Origin: Petrotoga sp. 9PWA.NaAc.5.4
GTDB taxonomy: Bacteria; Thermotogota; Thermotogae; Petrotogales; Petrotogaceae
Direction: 5' to 3'
Assembly (NCBI RefSeq): GCF_002895485.1
Contig: NZ_AZRK01000013.1
Location: 1-64,000, forward strand
DNA: 64,000 nt
A model generated the notes under the pieces. That model ran no database searches and was not told the origin of the DNA. It worked only from the letters and a program-made list of their open reading frames with translations. The number at the start of each line of letters is the position of its first letter. The stretch's first letter is position 1. A program made the position numbers and the translations under genes. Below are positions 16,954 to 25,706 of the stretch, one piece after another.

Positions 16954-17439
16954 GTGAAAAAATTTATTTCTACGAGTATTGTTCTTTGGTTAATTTGGCT
17001 ATTTTTAACATCTTTTAACGTATCTGATCTAATCGTTGGCTTGTTAGTTTCTCTCGTATTAGCTTCAGTAATTTCTAAGTTTGTGAATTATGAATTTGGA
17101 ATTTCTGTGTTATATAAAGCAGTAATTTTCATATTTGTTTATATTCCTGTTTTTATTTATAGGATGTTTTTATCAAACATCGATGTAGCAAGGAGAGTGT
17201 TATCCCCAGAGATTCCTTTAAATCCAGGCTTTGTGAAAATTCCTATTGATTTAGAGAGTGAAGTAGGCAAGTTTACCCTTGCAAATTCTGTTACTTTAAC
17301 TCCCGGAACTTTATCTATCGATGTAGATGAAAATAATCTATATATACATTGGATTGATGTAAAAGGTAAAAATGAGGAAGAGTATAAAAAAAATGTCACA
17401 AAATCTTTTGAAAAAATTTTGGGGAGGATATTTAAATGA
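16954..17439 (+). CDS. MrpE/MbxA-like cation antiporter subunit
   Basis: About 161 residues, MnhE/MrpE family, first gene of a 13-gene operon. Two hydrophobic helices at the N-terminus are followed by the family segment LNPGFVKIPIDLESEVGKFTLANSVTLTPGTLSIDV. The frame is open from 16900, but the GTG at 16954 sits after AAAGGAGGGG and starts at the membrane segment. Part of the Mrp-type ion-translocating module. Confidence 0.92.
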   Translation: MKKFISTSIVLWLIWLFLTSFNVSDLIVGLLVSLVLASVISKFVNYEFGISVLYKAVIFIFVYIPVFIYRMFLSNIDVARRVLSPEIPLNPGFVKIPIDLESEVGKFTLANSVTLTPGTLSIDVDENNLYIHWIDVKGKNEEEYKKNVTKSFEKILGRIFK

Positions 17440-17687
17440 TTGAAATCATTGTATTTATTTTAATAGGTGTAGGGATTTTGTTCTCTATTTTGCGAATGAT
17501 TATAGGCCCTGCAGCCACAGATAGGGTAGTATCGTTAGATACCATGAATGTTATGATTACAGGGATATTGGTGCTTTTATCACATATTTTTAAGAGCGAT
17601 TTATACCTTGATATAGCCATTGTTTATGGAGTTCTTTCTTTTTTAGAAACTGTAGTAATCGCAAGATATTTGGAGGCGAAAAAATGA
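17436..17687 (+). CDS. MrpF/MbxB-like subunit
   Basis: An 83-residue three-helix membrane protein of the MnhF family (IGPAATDRVVSLDTMNVMITG, then DIAIVYGVLSFLETVVIARYL). It overlaps the previous stop by 4 bp and the next start by 4 bp, which is typical of Mrp operons. Confidence 0.92.
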   Translation: MIEIIVFILIGVGILFSILRMIIGPAATDRVVSLDTMNVMITGILVLLSHIFKSDLYLDIAIVYGVLSFLETVVIARYLEAKK

Positions 17688-18022
17688 ATATAATTGGGTA
17701 TATTTTGTTAATTATTGGAGGGGTATTTTATTTTTTAGGAGGACTTGGGATATTTAGGATGCCTGATGTTTTCAATAGAATACAGGCTGGTTCTAAAGCA
17801 ACGACTTTAGGTGCTTTTTCTTTAATTTTAGGAATCGGGTTTTTAAATCCAACATGGTTTATGAAAATAATTATATTAGTTGTTTTTATGACCATAACAA
17901 ATCCTGTTGGTAGTTCAACATTAGCGAGAGCTTCTTACTTACACAAGGCAAAAACAACGAAATTACAAAGAGATGATTTAAAGTTATTATATCAAGAGCA
18001 GGAGATGAGAAAAGATGATTGA
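17684..18022 (+). CDS. MrpG/MbxC-like subunit
   Basis: A 112-residue membrane protein of the MnhG family with three helices. The family core GGLGIFRMPDVFNRIQAGSKATTLG and the NPVGSSTLARASYLH segment are intact. Overlaps the next gene by 8 bp. Confidence 0.92.
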   Translation: MNIIGYILLIIGGVFYFLGGLGIFRMPDVFNRIQAGSKATTLGAFSLILGIGFLNPTWFMKIIILVVFMTITNPVGSSTLARASYLHKAKTTKLQRDDLKLLYQEQEMRKDD

Positions 18023-18260
18023 AATCATCAGTGTAATAATAGGTTTTCTGATGATCTTGTTTGCTTTAATGGCCATTGAATCAAAAAAAATGCTAAACTC
18101 TATTATTTTTCTTTCTATAACCTCTCTTCTTTCAGTAGTTGAATTTGTAATAATGAAAGCCCCTGATGTTGCAATAACTCAGGCTGTTATAGGTTCGGGT
18201 TTGATGACATCTTTATTCGTTTTTACTCTAATGTTTATGAAAAAGAGTGGTGAGAATTAA
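18015..18260 (+). CDS. MbxD-like (DUF4040, MrpA C-terminal) subunit
   Basis: An 81-residue membrane protein equal to the C-terminal part of MrpA (DUF4040). The key segment is MKAPDVAITQAVIGSGLMTSLFVF, typical of MbhD/MbxD. Having it as a separate gene next to an MrpB homolog matches the archaeal mbh and mbx arrangement rather than classical mrp. Confidence 0.9.
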   Translation: MIEIISVIIGFLMILFALMAIESKKMLNSIIFLSITSLLSVVEFVIMKAPDVAITQAVIGSGLMTSLFVFTLMFMKKSGEN

Positions 18261-18985
18261 TGAAGAAGTTTATTTCTGCATTGTTGACATTTGCAATAGC
18301 TTTCTTTGTATTTTCTTTACTTTTTGAATCACAGAATTTGTTTCCAAAATATGGGGAGAAAGATTTAAATAGTACAGTATCTCGAAGATATGTAGACAAA
18401 AGCGTAGATGAGAATAGACCCTATCCTGAAACAGGCTCAGCGAACATAGTTACTTCTATAGTGGTTAATTATAGATCATTTGATACTTTGGGAGAGATAA
18501 CTGTTTTATTTGTTTCTGCCTTAGGGGTTTCTTTACTTTTAAATATAGGTGGTGAAAGGTTAAAGTTCAGAATAAAACCTAATTTTATTTTGAGAGCAGG
18601 CGTAAGAATCATAACGGGAATAATATTAATTGTTGGTATATATATATTCATACACGGCCATTTAACACCAGGTGGAGGCTTCCCAGGAGGAGCTATGATA
18701 GCTTCTTCGATTTTATTGATGTATCTAAGTGATGATAATTTTAAAGAAAAAATGAATACTTTTAATATTCTTGAAGGAACTTCCGGAATTTTAATAATTG
18801 TTTTAGGATTAATTGGGTTGTTTGTGTTTAATTCATTTTTATACAACTTTTTACCTTCAGGGAAAATAGGAGAACTTTTCAGTGCAGGTTTAACCCCTAT
18901 TTTATATGTACTTATAGGTTTAAAAGTTGGGTCGGAGTTATCGAATATTATAGGTGACTTTCTTTCAGAGGGGGAAAAAGCATGA
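18260..18985 (+). CDS. MrpB/MbxF-like subunit with extended N-terminus
   Basis: A 241-residue membrane protein. The C-terminal part (about 105-241) is MnhB, with FIHGHLTPGGGFPGGAMIASS as signature. The N-terminal part (about 1-100, including VDENRPYPETGSANIVTSIVVNYRSFDTLGE) matches the MbhE-type piece of the MrpA tail. A single fused gene therefore covers the MbhE and MbhF functions. Confidence 0.9.
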   Translation: MKKFISALLTFAIAFFVFSLLFESQNLFPKYGEKDLNSTVSRRYVDKSVDENRPYPETGSANIVTSIVVNYRSFDTLGEITVLFVSALGVSLLLNIGGERLKFRIKPNFILRAGVRIITGIILIVGIYIFIHGHLTPGGGFPGGAMIASSILLMYLSDDNFKEKMNTFNILEGTSGILIIVLGLIGLFVFNSFLYNFLPSGKIGELFSAGLTPILYVLIGLKVGSELSNIIGDFLSEGEKA

Positions 18986-19317
18986 TTCAGTACTTATTTT
19001 TGGGATTATTTTTTATAGGAATATATGGGTTACTATCATCAAAAAATCTTATAAAAATGCTTATTTCTTTGAATATTCTTGAATTAGGTTTAAACCTTTT
19101 CATCATCTCTATTGGATATATAAAAGATGGTACGGCACCTATAATTACATTTGAATCTACAACTAATTACGTTGATCCTTTGCCTCAAGCTTTGGTCTTA
19201 ACAGCCATAGTTATAGGGTTTGGTATCACTGCTTTAGGTCTTACTTTTATAAGAAAAATATACGAAGAAAAAGGTTCTTTAGAGATAGATGAAATTAGAG
19301 GTGGTAAAGATGATTAA
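18982..19317 (+). CDS. MrpC/MbxG-like (NuoK-like) subunit
   Basis: A 111-residue three-helix protein of the NuoK/MnhC family (GLLSSKNLIKMLISLNILELGLNLFII and PLPQALVLTAIVIGFGITALGL). It carries the glutamate of the first motif (NILELG) associated with proton paths in NuoK. Overlaps both neighbours. Confidence 0.92.
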   Translation: MIQYLFLGLFFIGIYGLLSSKNLIKMLISLNILELGLNLFIISIGYIKDGTAPIITFESTTNYVDPLPQALVLTAIVIGFGITALGLTFIRKIYEEKGSLEIDEIRGGKDD

Positions 19318-20731
19318 TCCAATTCTTTTAATAGTTATACCTTTGCTTTTTGCATTTTTAGCAACGATTTTCAAGAAGTCTTCTAAATTTTTGTTGTTAA
19401 TGGCTTCTTTTTTAAATATTATATTTCTTCTTTTCGTTCAAAATGGAAGTTATGAAATTGGAGGGTGGCAACCACCTTTTGGTATCAATTTACTTGTAGA
19501 TAATTATTCATTTTTTGGGATAATCTTGGTAAATGTATTATTTTTGGTTTCTATCTTAGTTGGTTTTAAAAATATAAAGAGTTATTCTATAGTTTTATTA
19601 ATAGCTTTAGCAGGGTTGAACGGTATGATTCTTACTAACGACTTATTTAATTTTTATGTTTTTTTAGAAATAACAACCATCTCTGCTTACATACTCTCGA
19701 CGTTGCATAAAAAATTTCTTCATACTTTTAATTATTTAATACTAAGTTCTATAGGTTCAAGTTTATATCTATTGGGAATAATAGTGGTATATAACGTTAT
19801 AGGTAGTTTAAATATGGTAGATTTAGCCAATAATTTTATAAATCTGTCCTTAAATATCCAACTCTTAGTTACTATTCTTATCTTCGCGGGTCTTGCAGTT
19901 GAGGCAAAGTTATTACCTTTTAATGGATGGGTAAGAGGAATTTATTCAAATACAAATTCTTTAACGGCGCCTCTTTTTTCTGCCGTTTATGCATCAACTA
20001 CTTTGTTAATTTTTGGAAGATTTTTTTCTAATATACTTCAAATTTCAGGAACTTTATTCAACATAATTATTACGATCTCGTTCATAACTTTTATCTTTGC
20101 AGAGGTATCGGCATCATCTTCAAGAAATATGAGAGAGATTCTTACCTTTTCCAGTATTGGACAAGCGGGTTTAATAACGGGCTTGTTTCTAATGGGGGGA
20201 GGATATGCTGCAATTCTTCAACTGATTAATAAAGCTTTTGCTAAAACAATAATGTTCTCTACCGCTGCTAATATATATGATAATAATTCAAGCGATGCAA
20301 TAGATGCCTCTGCGGGTATTTTTAGGAAATACCCACTGGTAGGATTTGGTTTTACTGTCTCAGCTTTATCTTTGATCGGATTACCTCTATTTTTTGGATT
20401 TTACGCAAAATTTAATATAGTAAATATCGCTTTTTCTTCCAATTGGTATTTTCCTGTCTTAATACTTTTTGGTAGTTTGATTGAAGGTGTTTATTACATT
20501 AGGATGTTAGTTAAACTGTGGGTGCCTGGAGAAGAACATGAAGAAGCAACTGAAAAACTAACTACAAAATTTTCAATGAGCAAAATATTTGTTATAAATG
20601 TTTTAGCTGTAGTTATTGGTTTTTTATTGATAGTGGGAGGAATTTATCCAGAACTTTTTAGTAGCTTTGTAAATAATGCTTCTGAGACTTTAAGTAGTTT
20701 AATATCCTATATTCCACAGGGAGTGATATAG
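19310..20731 (+). CDS. MrpD/NuoN-like antiporter subunit (MbxH type)
   Basis: About 473 residues, a proton-conducting subunit with roughly 14 helices. It has the quinone-oxidoreductase core: FYVFLEITTISAYILS with the helix-5 glutamate, then FAGLAVEAKLLPFNGWVRGIYS and GQAGLITGLF. It begins at ATG 19310, inside the end of the mrpC-like gene and after GAGGTGG; the frame is open to 19289. First of two antiporter-like subunits in the operon, as in archaeal mbx (H and H'). Confidence 0.9.
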   Translation: MINPILLIVIPLLFAFLATIFKKSSKFLLLMASFLNIIFLLFVQNGSYEIGGWQPPFGINLLVDNYSFFGIILVNVLFLVSILVGFKNIKSYSIVLLIALAGLNGMILTNDLFNFYVFLEITTISAYILSTLHKKFLHTFNYLILSSIGSSLYLLGIIVVYNVIGSLNMVDLANNFINLSLNIQLLVTILIFAGLAVEAKLLPFNGWVRGIYSNTNSLTAPLFSAVYASTTLLIFGRFFSNILQISGTLFNIIITISFITFIFAEVSASSSRNMREILTFSSIGQAGLITGLFLMGGGYAAILQLINKAFAKTIMFSTAANIYDNNSSDAIDASAGIFRKYPLVGFGFTVSALSLIGLPLFFGFYAKFNIVNIAFSSNWYFPVLILFGSLIEGVYYIRMLVKLWVPGEEHEEATEKLTTKFSMSKIFVINVLAVVIGFLLIVGGIYPELFSSFVNNASETLSSLISYIPQGVI

Positions 20732-22573
20732 ATGGCTTTGAACTCTCTTTTATTAATTGGTCTACTTGCTTCGCTTTTAACTTTTGTTTTAACCAAAGTT
20801 AATAAAAAATTGGGTAGTTACTGTACAATCTTTTCAACGTTGTTTATTTTGATATTCTTATTTGGGTATATGAACGATGCCGGAAGCATTTTCAATTTAA
20901 TTAATTTTGGTGATTTTTCTTTGCAATTAGTTACTTCAAACTATGGATGGTATTTTTCCATAATAATGGTTTTAACTTATTTTCTTGTTTCTTTTTTCAA
21001 TCCTTATTGGGTAGAAAAGTTAATCAATCCCGCTTCGTACAATATGCTCTATGTGTTTTCTGTAGTGTCTACTTTAGGTGTTTTTTATGCCAAAGATTTT
21101 TTGACTCTCTTTATATTTTGGGAAATGGTAGTTTGGTCATCTTTGTTTATAATCCCTCTTGGTAAATCAAGAAAGGCATCGGTAGTTTACTACACTATCA
21201 GTACAATCGGTTCCTTTTCGATGTTTTTTGCGATAATGTATTTATACTCACTTTATCAGACTTTTGATATTAATACCATTTCGCAGAATTTAATCGATAG
21301 TCCTAACACAGCAATTATAGCTTATTTTTTAATCATAATAGCCGGTCTAACAAAACTTGGTATTTTCCCATTTCACACTTGGCTCCCAATAGCTCACGGG
21401 AATGCACCTAACACCTTCTCCCCTGTTCTATCAGGTGGATTGGTTAAAATGGGAGGGTTTATTGCTTTACTGATTAGTGCGGTTATTCCCACTTCGCAGA
21501 TATTTTCAAAACATATTAAAATAATTGGAGTTCCTTATGAAAATTACATAGTGATGGTGTTAGGAGCAATAAGTATAATAGTTGGAACCCTTATGGCAAT
21601 AAAGCAAGAAGATGCTAAAAGGCTTATTGCTTATTCAACAGTAGCAAATGGGGGATACATATTGATTGGTATATCTCTTTTAGATCAGGTGGGATTTGCT
21701 GGTGGAATGATGCATATTTTCAATCATGCAATGGCGTCAGCTGCCATGTTTTTAACGATTGGAGCAGTGGCTTATAGAACGGGAACGACCAATATGAATG
21801 AATTAGGTGGTTTGATAAAAAAGATGCCGGTAACCTTTGCTGCTTATTTAATAGCCATAATTTCAATGGCAGGGATTCCGCCTATGAGTGGATTTGCTTC
21901 AAAATGGTTAATATTCCAAGGATTAGCAAATAAGGGTCTTATGTTTATGGCATTTGCTGCCTTTTTTGGAAGCATAGGTTCTTTCATGTATGTTTTCAGG
22001 CCATTGGCTACCGTATTTTTGGGCCAATTGTCTCCAAAGTATAATGATGTGAAAGAAGTTCCATTTTTAATGCAAATTCCAATGTTTGTAATGTCATTGC
22101 TTACAATTTATTTTGGTGTAATGCCTTCTCATATGCTGGCATTTATATCAAAAATTCAAGGTTCTTTAAATATAACACCAATAACTATAGAAGGTTCAAA
22201 AATTTATTCTTTCAGCGGTATGTGGGATTCTATCGTTATAACATTAGTTTTTGTAATAGGTTTCATTATAGCAGCCGTGATTTTTTACACACATAAAAAA
22301 GCAGAACCTGTAGATCAGATGAATACCTACACAGCAGGTGAATTTATATACGATCCCGAATCTTACCATTACGCTAAAAGCTATTACGCGCCTTTTGAAA
22401 GGCTATACAAAAATCATCCGTCTATAGAAAAATTTTATGAAGCCATAGCTCTTAGGGTAAGTGAGTTTGGGCAACTTGTGAAAAGTTGGTTTTTCTCTTC
22501 AAATGTTTCTACAGGAGTATTTTGGATCTCAGTAATAATAACAATAGCCTTTTTCTGGGGTGATAAATTATGA
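20732..22573 (+). CDS. NuoL/MrpA-like antiporter subunit (second MbxH type)
   Basis: A 613-residue membrane protein and the second antiporter-like subunit. FIFWEMVVWSSLFII carries the helix-5 glutamate. AGLTKLGIFPFHTWLPIAHGNAP is the family signature with the conserved Lys and His residues, and GGYILIGISL / HIFNHAMASAAMFL follow. The C-terminal soluble tail (from about 525, YTAGEFIYDPESYHYAKSYY) resembles the tail of MbhH/HyfB-type proteins. It starts 1 bp after the preceding stop. Confidence 0.92.
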   Translation: MALNSLLLIGLLASLLTFVLTKVNKKLGSYCTIFSTLFILIFLFGYMNDAGSIFNLINFGDFSLQLVTSNYGWYFSIIMVLTYFLVSFFNPYWVEKLINPASYNMLYVFSVVSTLGVFYAKDFLTLFIFWEMVVWSSLFIIPLGKSRKASVVYYTISTIGSFSMFFAIMYLYSLYQTFDINTISQNLIDSPNTAIIAYFLIIIAGLTKLGIFPFHTWLPIAHGNAPNTFSPVLSGGLVKMGGFIALLISAVIPTSQIFSKHIKIIGVPYENYIVMVLGAISIIVGTLMAIKQEDAKRLIAYSTVANGGYILIGISLLDQVGFAGGMMHIFNHAMASAAMFLTIGAVAYRTGTTNMNELGGLIKKMPVTFAAYLIAIISMAGIPPMSGFASKWLIFQGLANKGLMFMAFAAFFGSIGSFMYVFRPLATVFLGQLSPKYNDVKEVPFLMQIPMFVMSLLTIYFGVMPSHMLAFISKIQGSLNITPITIEGSKIYSFSGMWDSIVITLVFVIGFIIAAVIFYTHKKAEPVDQMNTYTAGEFIYDPESYHYAKSYYAPFERLYKNHPSIEKFYEAIALRVSEFGQLVKSWFFSSNVSTGVFWISVIITIAFFWGDKL

Positions 22574-23472
22574 GTTACTTGATAGCATTATTGGTAATTA
22601 TCGTTGGTTTTTTATGGCAATTAAGCTTAGATGGGATTCAAAGAAAAGTTACAGCTAAGGTTCATAGAAGAGTGGGACCTCCATGGTACCAAACATTTAT
22701 GGATATATTTAAAGCGTTATCAAAATCATCCATATCCCATGGTTTTATATATGATTTTGGAGTTATGATGGCTTTAGGTGGAACAATAGCTACTTTTATG
22801 TTTTTGCCTTTTGGAAATATAGTGGCTTTTGAAGGTTTAGATAATTTCTTTGTGGTTGTTTATCTTTTAGCAGTAGGATCATTAGGTATGGCAATGAGTG
22901 CTTCTGGATCAGGAAATGCTTGGGCGGGTATAGGTATAATGAGGGCATTAACTCAAATGCTTGCCTATGAAGTTCCTTTTATGATTGTAGTATTTGCAAT
23001 GATACATGCATACGGCACTTCTTCTTTAAGTGAATTAGCCCATATACAACAAATAAATGGGATTTTAGGATGGCATATCTTTACCATGCCTCTTGGTGCA
23101 ATAGTAGCTTTTATCTCTCTTTTGGGTATGTTAACTAAAGTGCCTTTTGATACCCCCATAGCCCCAACAGAAATAGCTTCGGGACCTATGGTTGAATACG
23201 GAGGTAAACATTTCGGTATGTTGATGTTACAACATGAATTTGCTACTTTAGTAGAAGTAGGATTATTTGTGAACCTATTTTTAGGTGGAGGGAACTTATT
23301 GGAATATCTAATAAAATACTTTTTGGTCTATACATTAGTAACTTTAATATACAGTGTATCGGCTCGTTTTAGAATAGAAAACGTGGTTACATATTTCTAC
23401 AGAGTGCCAATCATTCTTTCTCTTATTCAAACAGCTATAGTGATTTTTACAGGACTGGGGGTGAACGTATGA
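22570..23472 (+). CDS. NuoH-like membrane subunit (MbxM)
   Basis: A 300-residue respiratory complex I subunit 1 homolog that anchors the peripheral arm. Conserved loops are GIQRKVTAKVHRRVGPPWYQTFMDIFKALSK, the SGSGNAWAGIGIMRALTQMLAYEVPF block, and PFDTPIAPTEIASGPMVEYGG with the acidic residues of the E-channel. About eight helices. Overlaps both neighbours by 4 bp. Confidence 0.93.
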   Translation: MSYLIALLVIIVGFLWQLSLDGIQRKVTAKVHRRVGPPWYQTFMDIFKALSKSSISHGFIYDFGVMMALGGTIATFMFLPFGNIVAFEGLDNFFVVVYLLAVGSLGMAMSASGSGNAWAGIGIMRALTQMLAYEVPFMIVVFAMIHAYGTSSLSELAHIQQINGILGWHIFTMPLGAIVAFISLLGMLTKVPFDTPIAPTEIASGPMVEYGGKHFGMLMLQHEFATLVEVGLFVNLFLGGGNLLEYLIKYFLVYTLVTLIYSVSARFRIENVVTYFYRVPIILSLIQTAIVIFTGLGVNV

Positions 23473-24056
23473 GTAACAAAGACCAAATAACAGAAGTAAA
23501 TATTTTCGAAGAAGATTTAAACGATACTACGACGTTTTGGGAAAAGATAAGGAATATATTTAGAGGAAAATCCCTTTGGATGCTTCACTATTGTACAGGT
23601 TGCGGAGCAGTTGAGTTACCTCCTACTATGACAGCAAGATTTGACATGGAAAGATTAGGAATGGGACCTATGGCAACTCCTCGTCAAGCAGACGTTTTAT
23701 TGATAACTGGTTATCTAAGCGTTAAAACATTAAGAAGAGTAATATACACTTACGAACAAATGATGTTTCCAAAATATCTTGTTGGATTCGGTTCTTGTAC
23801 TATAAATGGAGGAATATATTATGATTCTTATGCTGTGATAAATAGACTCGATTACTATCTTCCTGTAGATTTATACGTTGCAGGGTGTATGCCACGACCT
23901 GAAGCAATAATGAATACTTTTAAGACCTTAGAAAACATGATAACAAAGGGTGAAGCTAATGGATGGAAAAAATATGTAGAAAACTACGAATGGTACAGAA
24001 AAAACCAGATCCGTTCCTTAGGGGAGGTGTACGTAAAAGATGAATTTCACGAATGA
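23469..24056 (+). CDS. NuoB-like iron-sulfur subunit (MbxJ)
   Basis: A 195-residue subunit expected to bind the cluster nearest the membrane. The four cysteine ligands are visible as C42 and C45 (YCTGCGAVE), C110 (GFGSCTINGG) and C140 (VAGCMPRPEA). The CxxC spacing is the hydrogenase/Mbx form rather than the CC pair of true NuoB. Sits between the NuoH-like and NuoC-like genes, overlapping the latter by 17 bp. Confidence 0.93.
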   Translation: MSNKDQITEVNIFEEDLNDTTTFWEKIRNIFRGKSLWMLHYCTGCGAVELPPTMTARFDMERLGMGPMATPRQADVLLITGYLSVKTLRRVIYTYEQMMFPKYLVGFGSCTINGGIYYDSYAVINRLDYYLPVDLYVAGCMPRPEAIMNTFKTLENMITKGEANGWKKYVENYEWYRKNQIRSLGEVYVKDEFHE

Positions 24057-24582
24057 TTCTAAAAGTATTATAAGTATCTTAGAAAAAAGCTACGATATAA
24101 AAGAGTATTCTACGCCGAAAAATAATGAAATAAGTATTACCGTTGATCAAAACGATCTACCCGCTGTATTGACTTACTTAAAGAGTTTAGGTTGGAAACA
24201 GTTAAGCTTATTGACTTGTGTAGATTGGATAAAGGAAAACAAGTTTGAATTAGTTTATATATTATTCAATTGGACAAACGCTAAAACATTCATAGTAAGA
24301 ACCAAAATAGAAAGAGAAAATCCTCAATATATTAGTATAGTTAATATTTTCCCAGGTGCCAAGTACTACGAAAGAGATGTACATGAATTCTTTGGTGTAA
24401 AATTCGAAGGTAATGAGGATTCTGAAAAGCCGCTGTTTTTAGAGTTGTGGGATGATAAACCGCCTTTAAGAAAAGACTTTGATCCTTTGGAATATTCAAA
24501 AAGAAAATTTCCTGATAGACAGTACGATGTTGAAGTTGCGAAGAAAGTGGCAATAGAAGGTGAAAAAAGTGAAAGAACTTAA
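24040..24582 (+). CDS. NuoC-like 30-kDa subunit (MbxK)
   Basis: A 180-residue complex I 30-kDa subunit homolog. The signature near residue 105 reads FPGAKYYERDVHEFFGVKF, then LFLELWDDKPPLRKDFDP, which contacts the NuoD-like partner. Ribosome site GGGGAGGTG upstream. No cofactor ligands are expected. Confidence 0.92.
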   Translation: MNFTNDSKSIISILEKSYDIKEYSTPKNNEISITVDQNDLPAVLTYLKSLGWKQLSLLTCVDWIKENKFELVYILFNWTNAKTFIVRTKIERENPQYISIVNIFPGAKYYERDVHEFFGVKFEGNEDSEKPLFLELWDDKPPLRKDFDPLEYSKRKFPDRQYDVEVAKKVAIEGEKSERT

Positions 24583-25678
24583 ATTATACTTAGGGCCTAA
24601 TCATCCTGGTATGCATGGTAATTACAGTGTTCACATGTATGTAGATGGAGATACCATAGTTAGAGCAAGGCCTATGCCAGGTATGTTACATAGAGGGTTT
24701 GAAAAACTTATGGAAAGAAGATATTGGATGAATAATCTTGCATTAATTCCGAGGATATGTGTTCCAGAACCAGATATAAATGAAATGGTGTATGCTATGG
24801 CGATAGAAGAATTAACCGGAGTGGAAGTACCTGAAAGAGCTCATTGGATTCGAATGATTATCTTAGAATTGGCAAGAATAGCGAATCATTTGATGTCTTT
24901 GGGAGGTATAGGTGGACCAGTAGGTTTATATACGGGACCAAATTGGGGTCTTGCTGATAGGGATTTAATTTTAGATATATTTGAAGAAATAACAGGCGCA
25001 AGAATATACCATATGTACATAGTACCAGGTGGTGTTAGAAAAGATATAAACAAAGAAACGTTAGAGAAGATCAAAAGTTTTCTTGATTACTTGGAGAGCA
25101 GACTTCCAGAGTATGAAGATTTAATACTTAAAAATCCATTAGTCATTAGAAGAACAAAAGATAAAATATTATTACCTGCAGAGGTTGTTTGGGAATTAGG
25201 CGTTACTGGTATTGGAATGAGATCAGCTGTAGGAGAAGCCTATGATATAAGAAAAGTTGATCCTTACGCAAGGTATGATCAAGTTGATTTCTACGTTCCA
25301 ACTGCAAATTACTCTGATGGGTACACAAGACTCTATTTTAAATATATAGAAATATATCAGAGTATAAAAATAATAAGGCAAACAATAGAAAAGATGCCAA
25401 AAGAAGGAAAAGTATGGAACAAAATTTCTGTTGGAAATGCTTTACGATGGAGAGTGCCAAAAGGACAAGTTTATACACATATTGAATGTACCAGAGGAGA
25501 ATACGGGTATTACTTGGTTTCTGAAGGAGAAGATAAACCTTATAGGGTAGCTGTTAAAGGGGCTTCGTATCCCCAAGGATTATTGGGAGTGGAAAAATAT
25601 ATGCCTGGAATTAGAATTGAAGATGCAGCTCTTTGGATGGAAACAATGGGAGTATGTCCTCCTGAAATTGATCGATAA
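24569..25678 (+). CDS. NuoD-like catalytic-fold subunit without NiFe ligands (MbxL)
   Basis: About 369 residues, homologous to NiFe-hydrogenase large subunits and NuoD. The N-terminal LGPNHPGMHGNYSVHM, the MLHRGFEKLMERR block and EELTGVEVPERAHWIRMIILELARIANHL are conserved. The RxCGxC pair is replaced by PRICVPEPD (one Cys), and the C-terminal DPCxxC is replaced by MGVCPPEIDR, so no NiFe centre can form and it is not a hydrogenase. GTG codons occur at 24560 and 24569; AGAAGG spacing favours 24569. Confidence 0.9.
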   Translation: MKELKLYLGPNHPGMHGNYSVHMYVDGDTIVRARPMPGMLHRGFEKLMERRYWMNNLALIPRICVPEPDINEMVYAMAIEELTGVEVPERAHWIRMIILELARIANHLMSLGGIGGPVGLYTGPNWGLADRDLILDIFEEITGARIYHMYIVPGGVRKDINKETLEKIKSFLDYLESRLPEYEDLILKNPLVIRRTKDKILLPAEVVWELGVTGIGMRSAVGEAYDIRKVDPYARYDQVDFYVPTANYSDGYTRLYFKYIEIYQSIKIIRQTIEKMPKEGKVWNKISVGNALRWRVPKGQVYTHIECTRGEYGYYLVSEGEDKPYRVAVKGASYPQGLLGVEKYMPGIRIEDAALWMETMGVCPPEIDR

Positions 25679-25706
25679 TAGATAAAATTAATAAAAGAGG
25701 TGAACA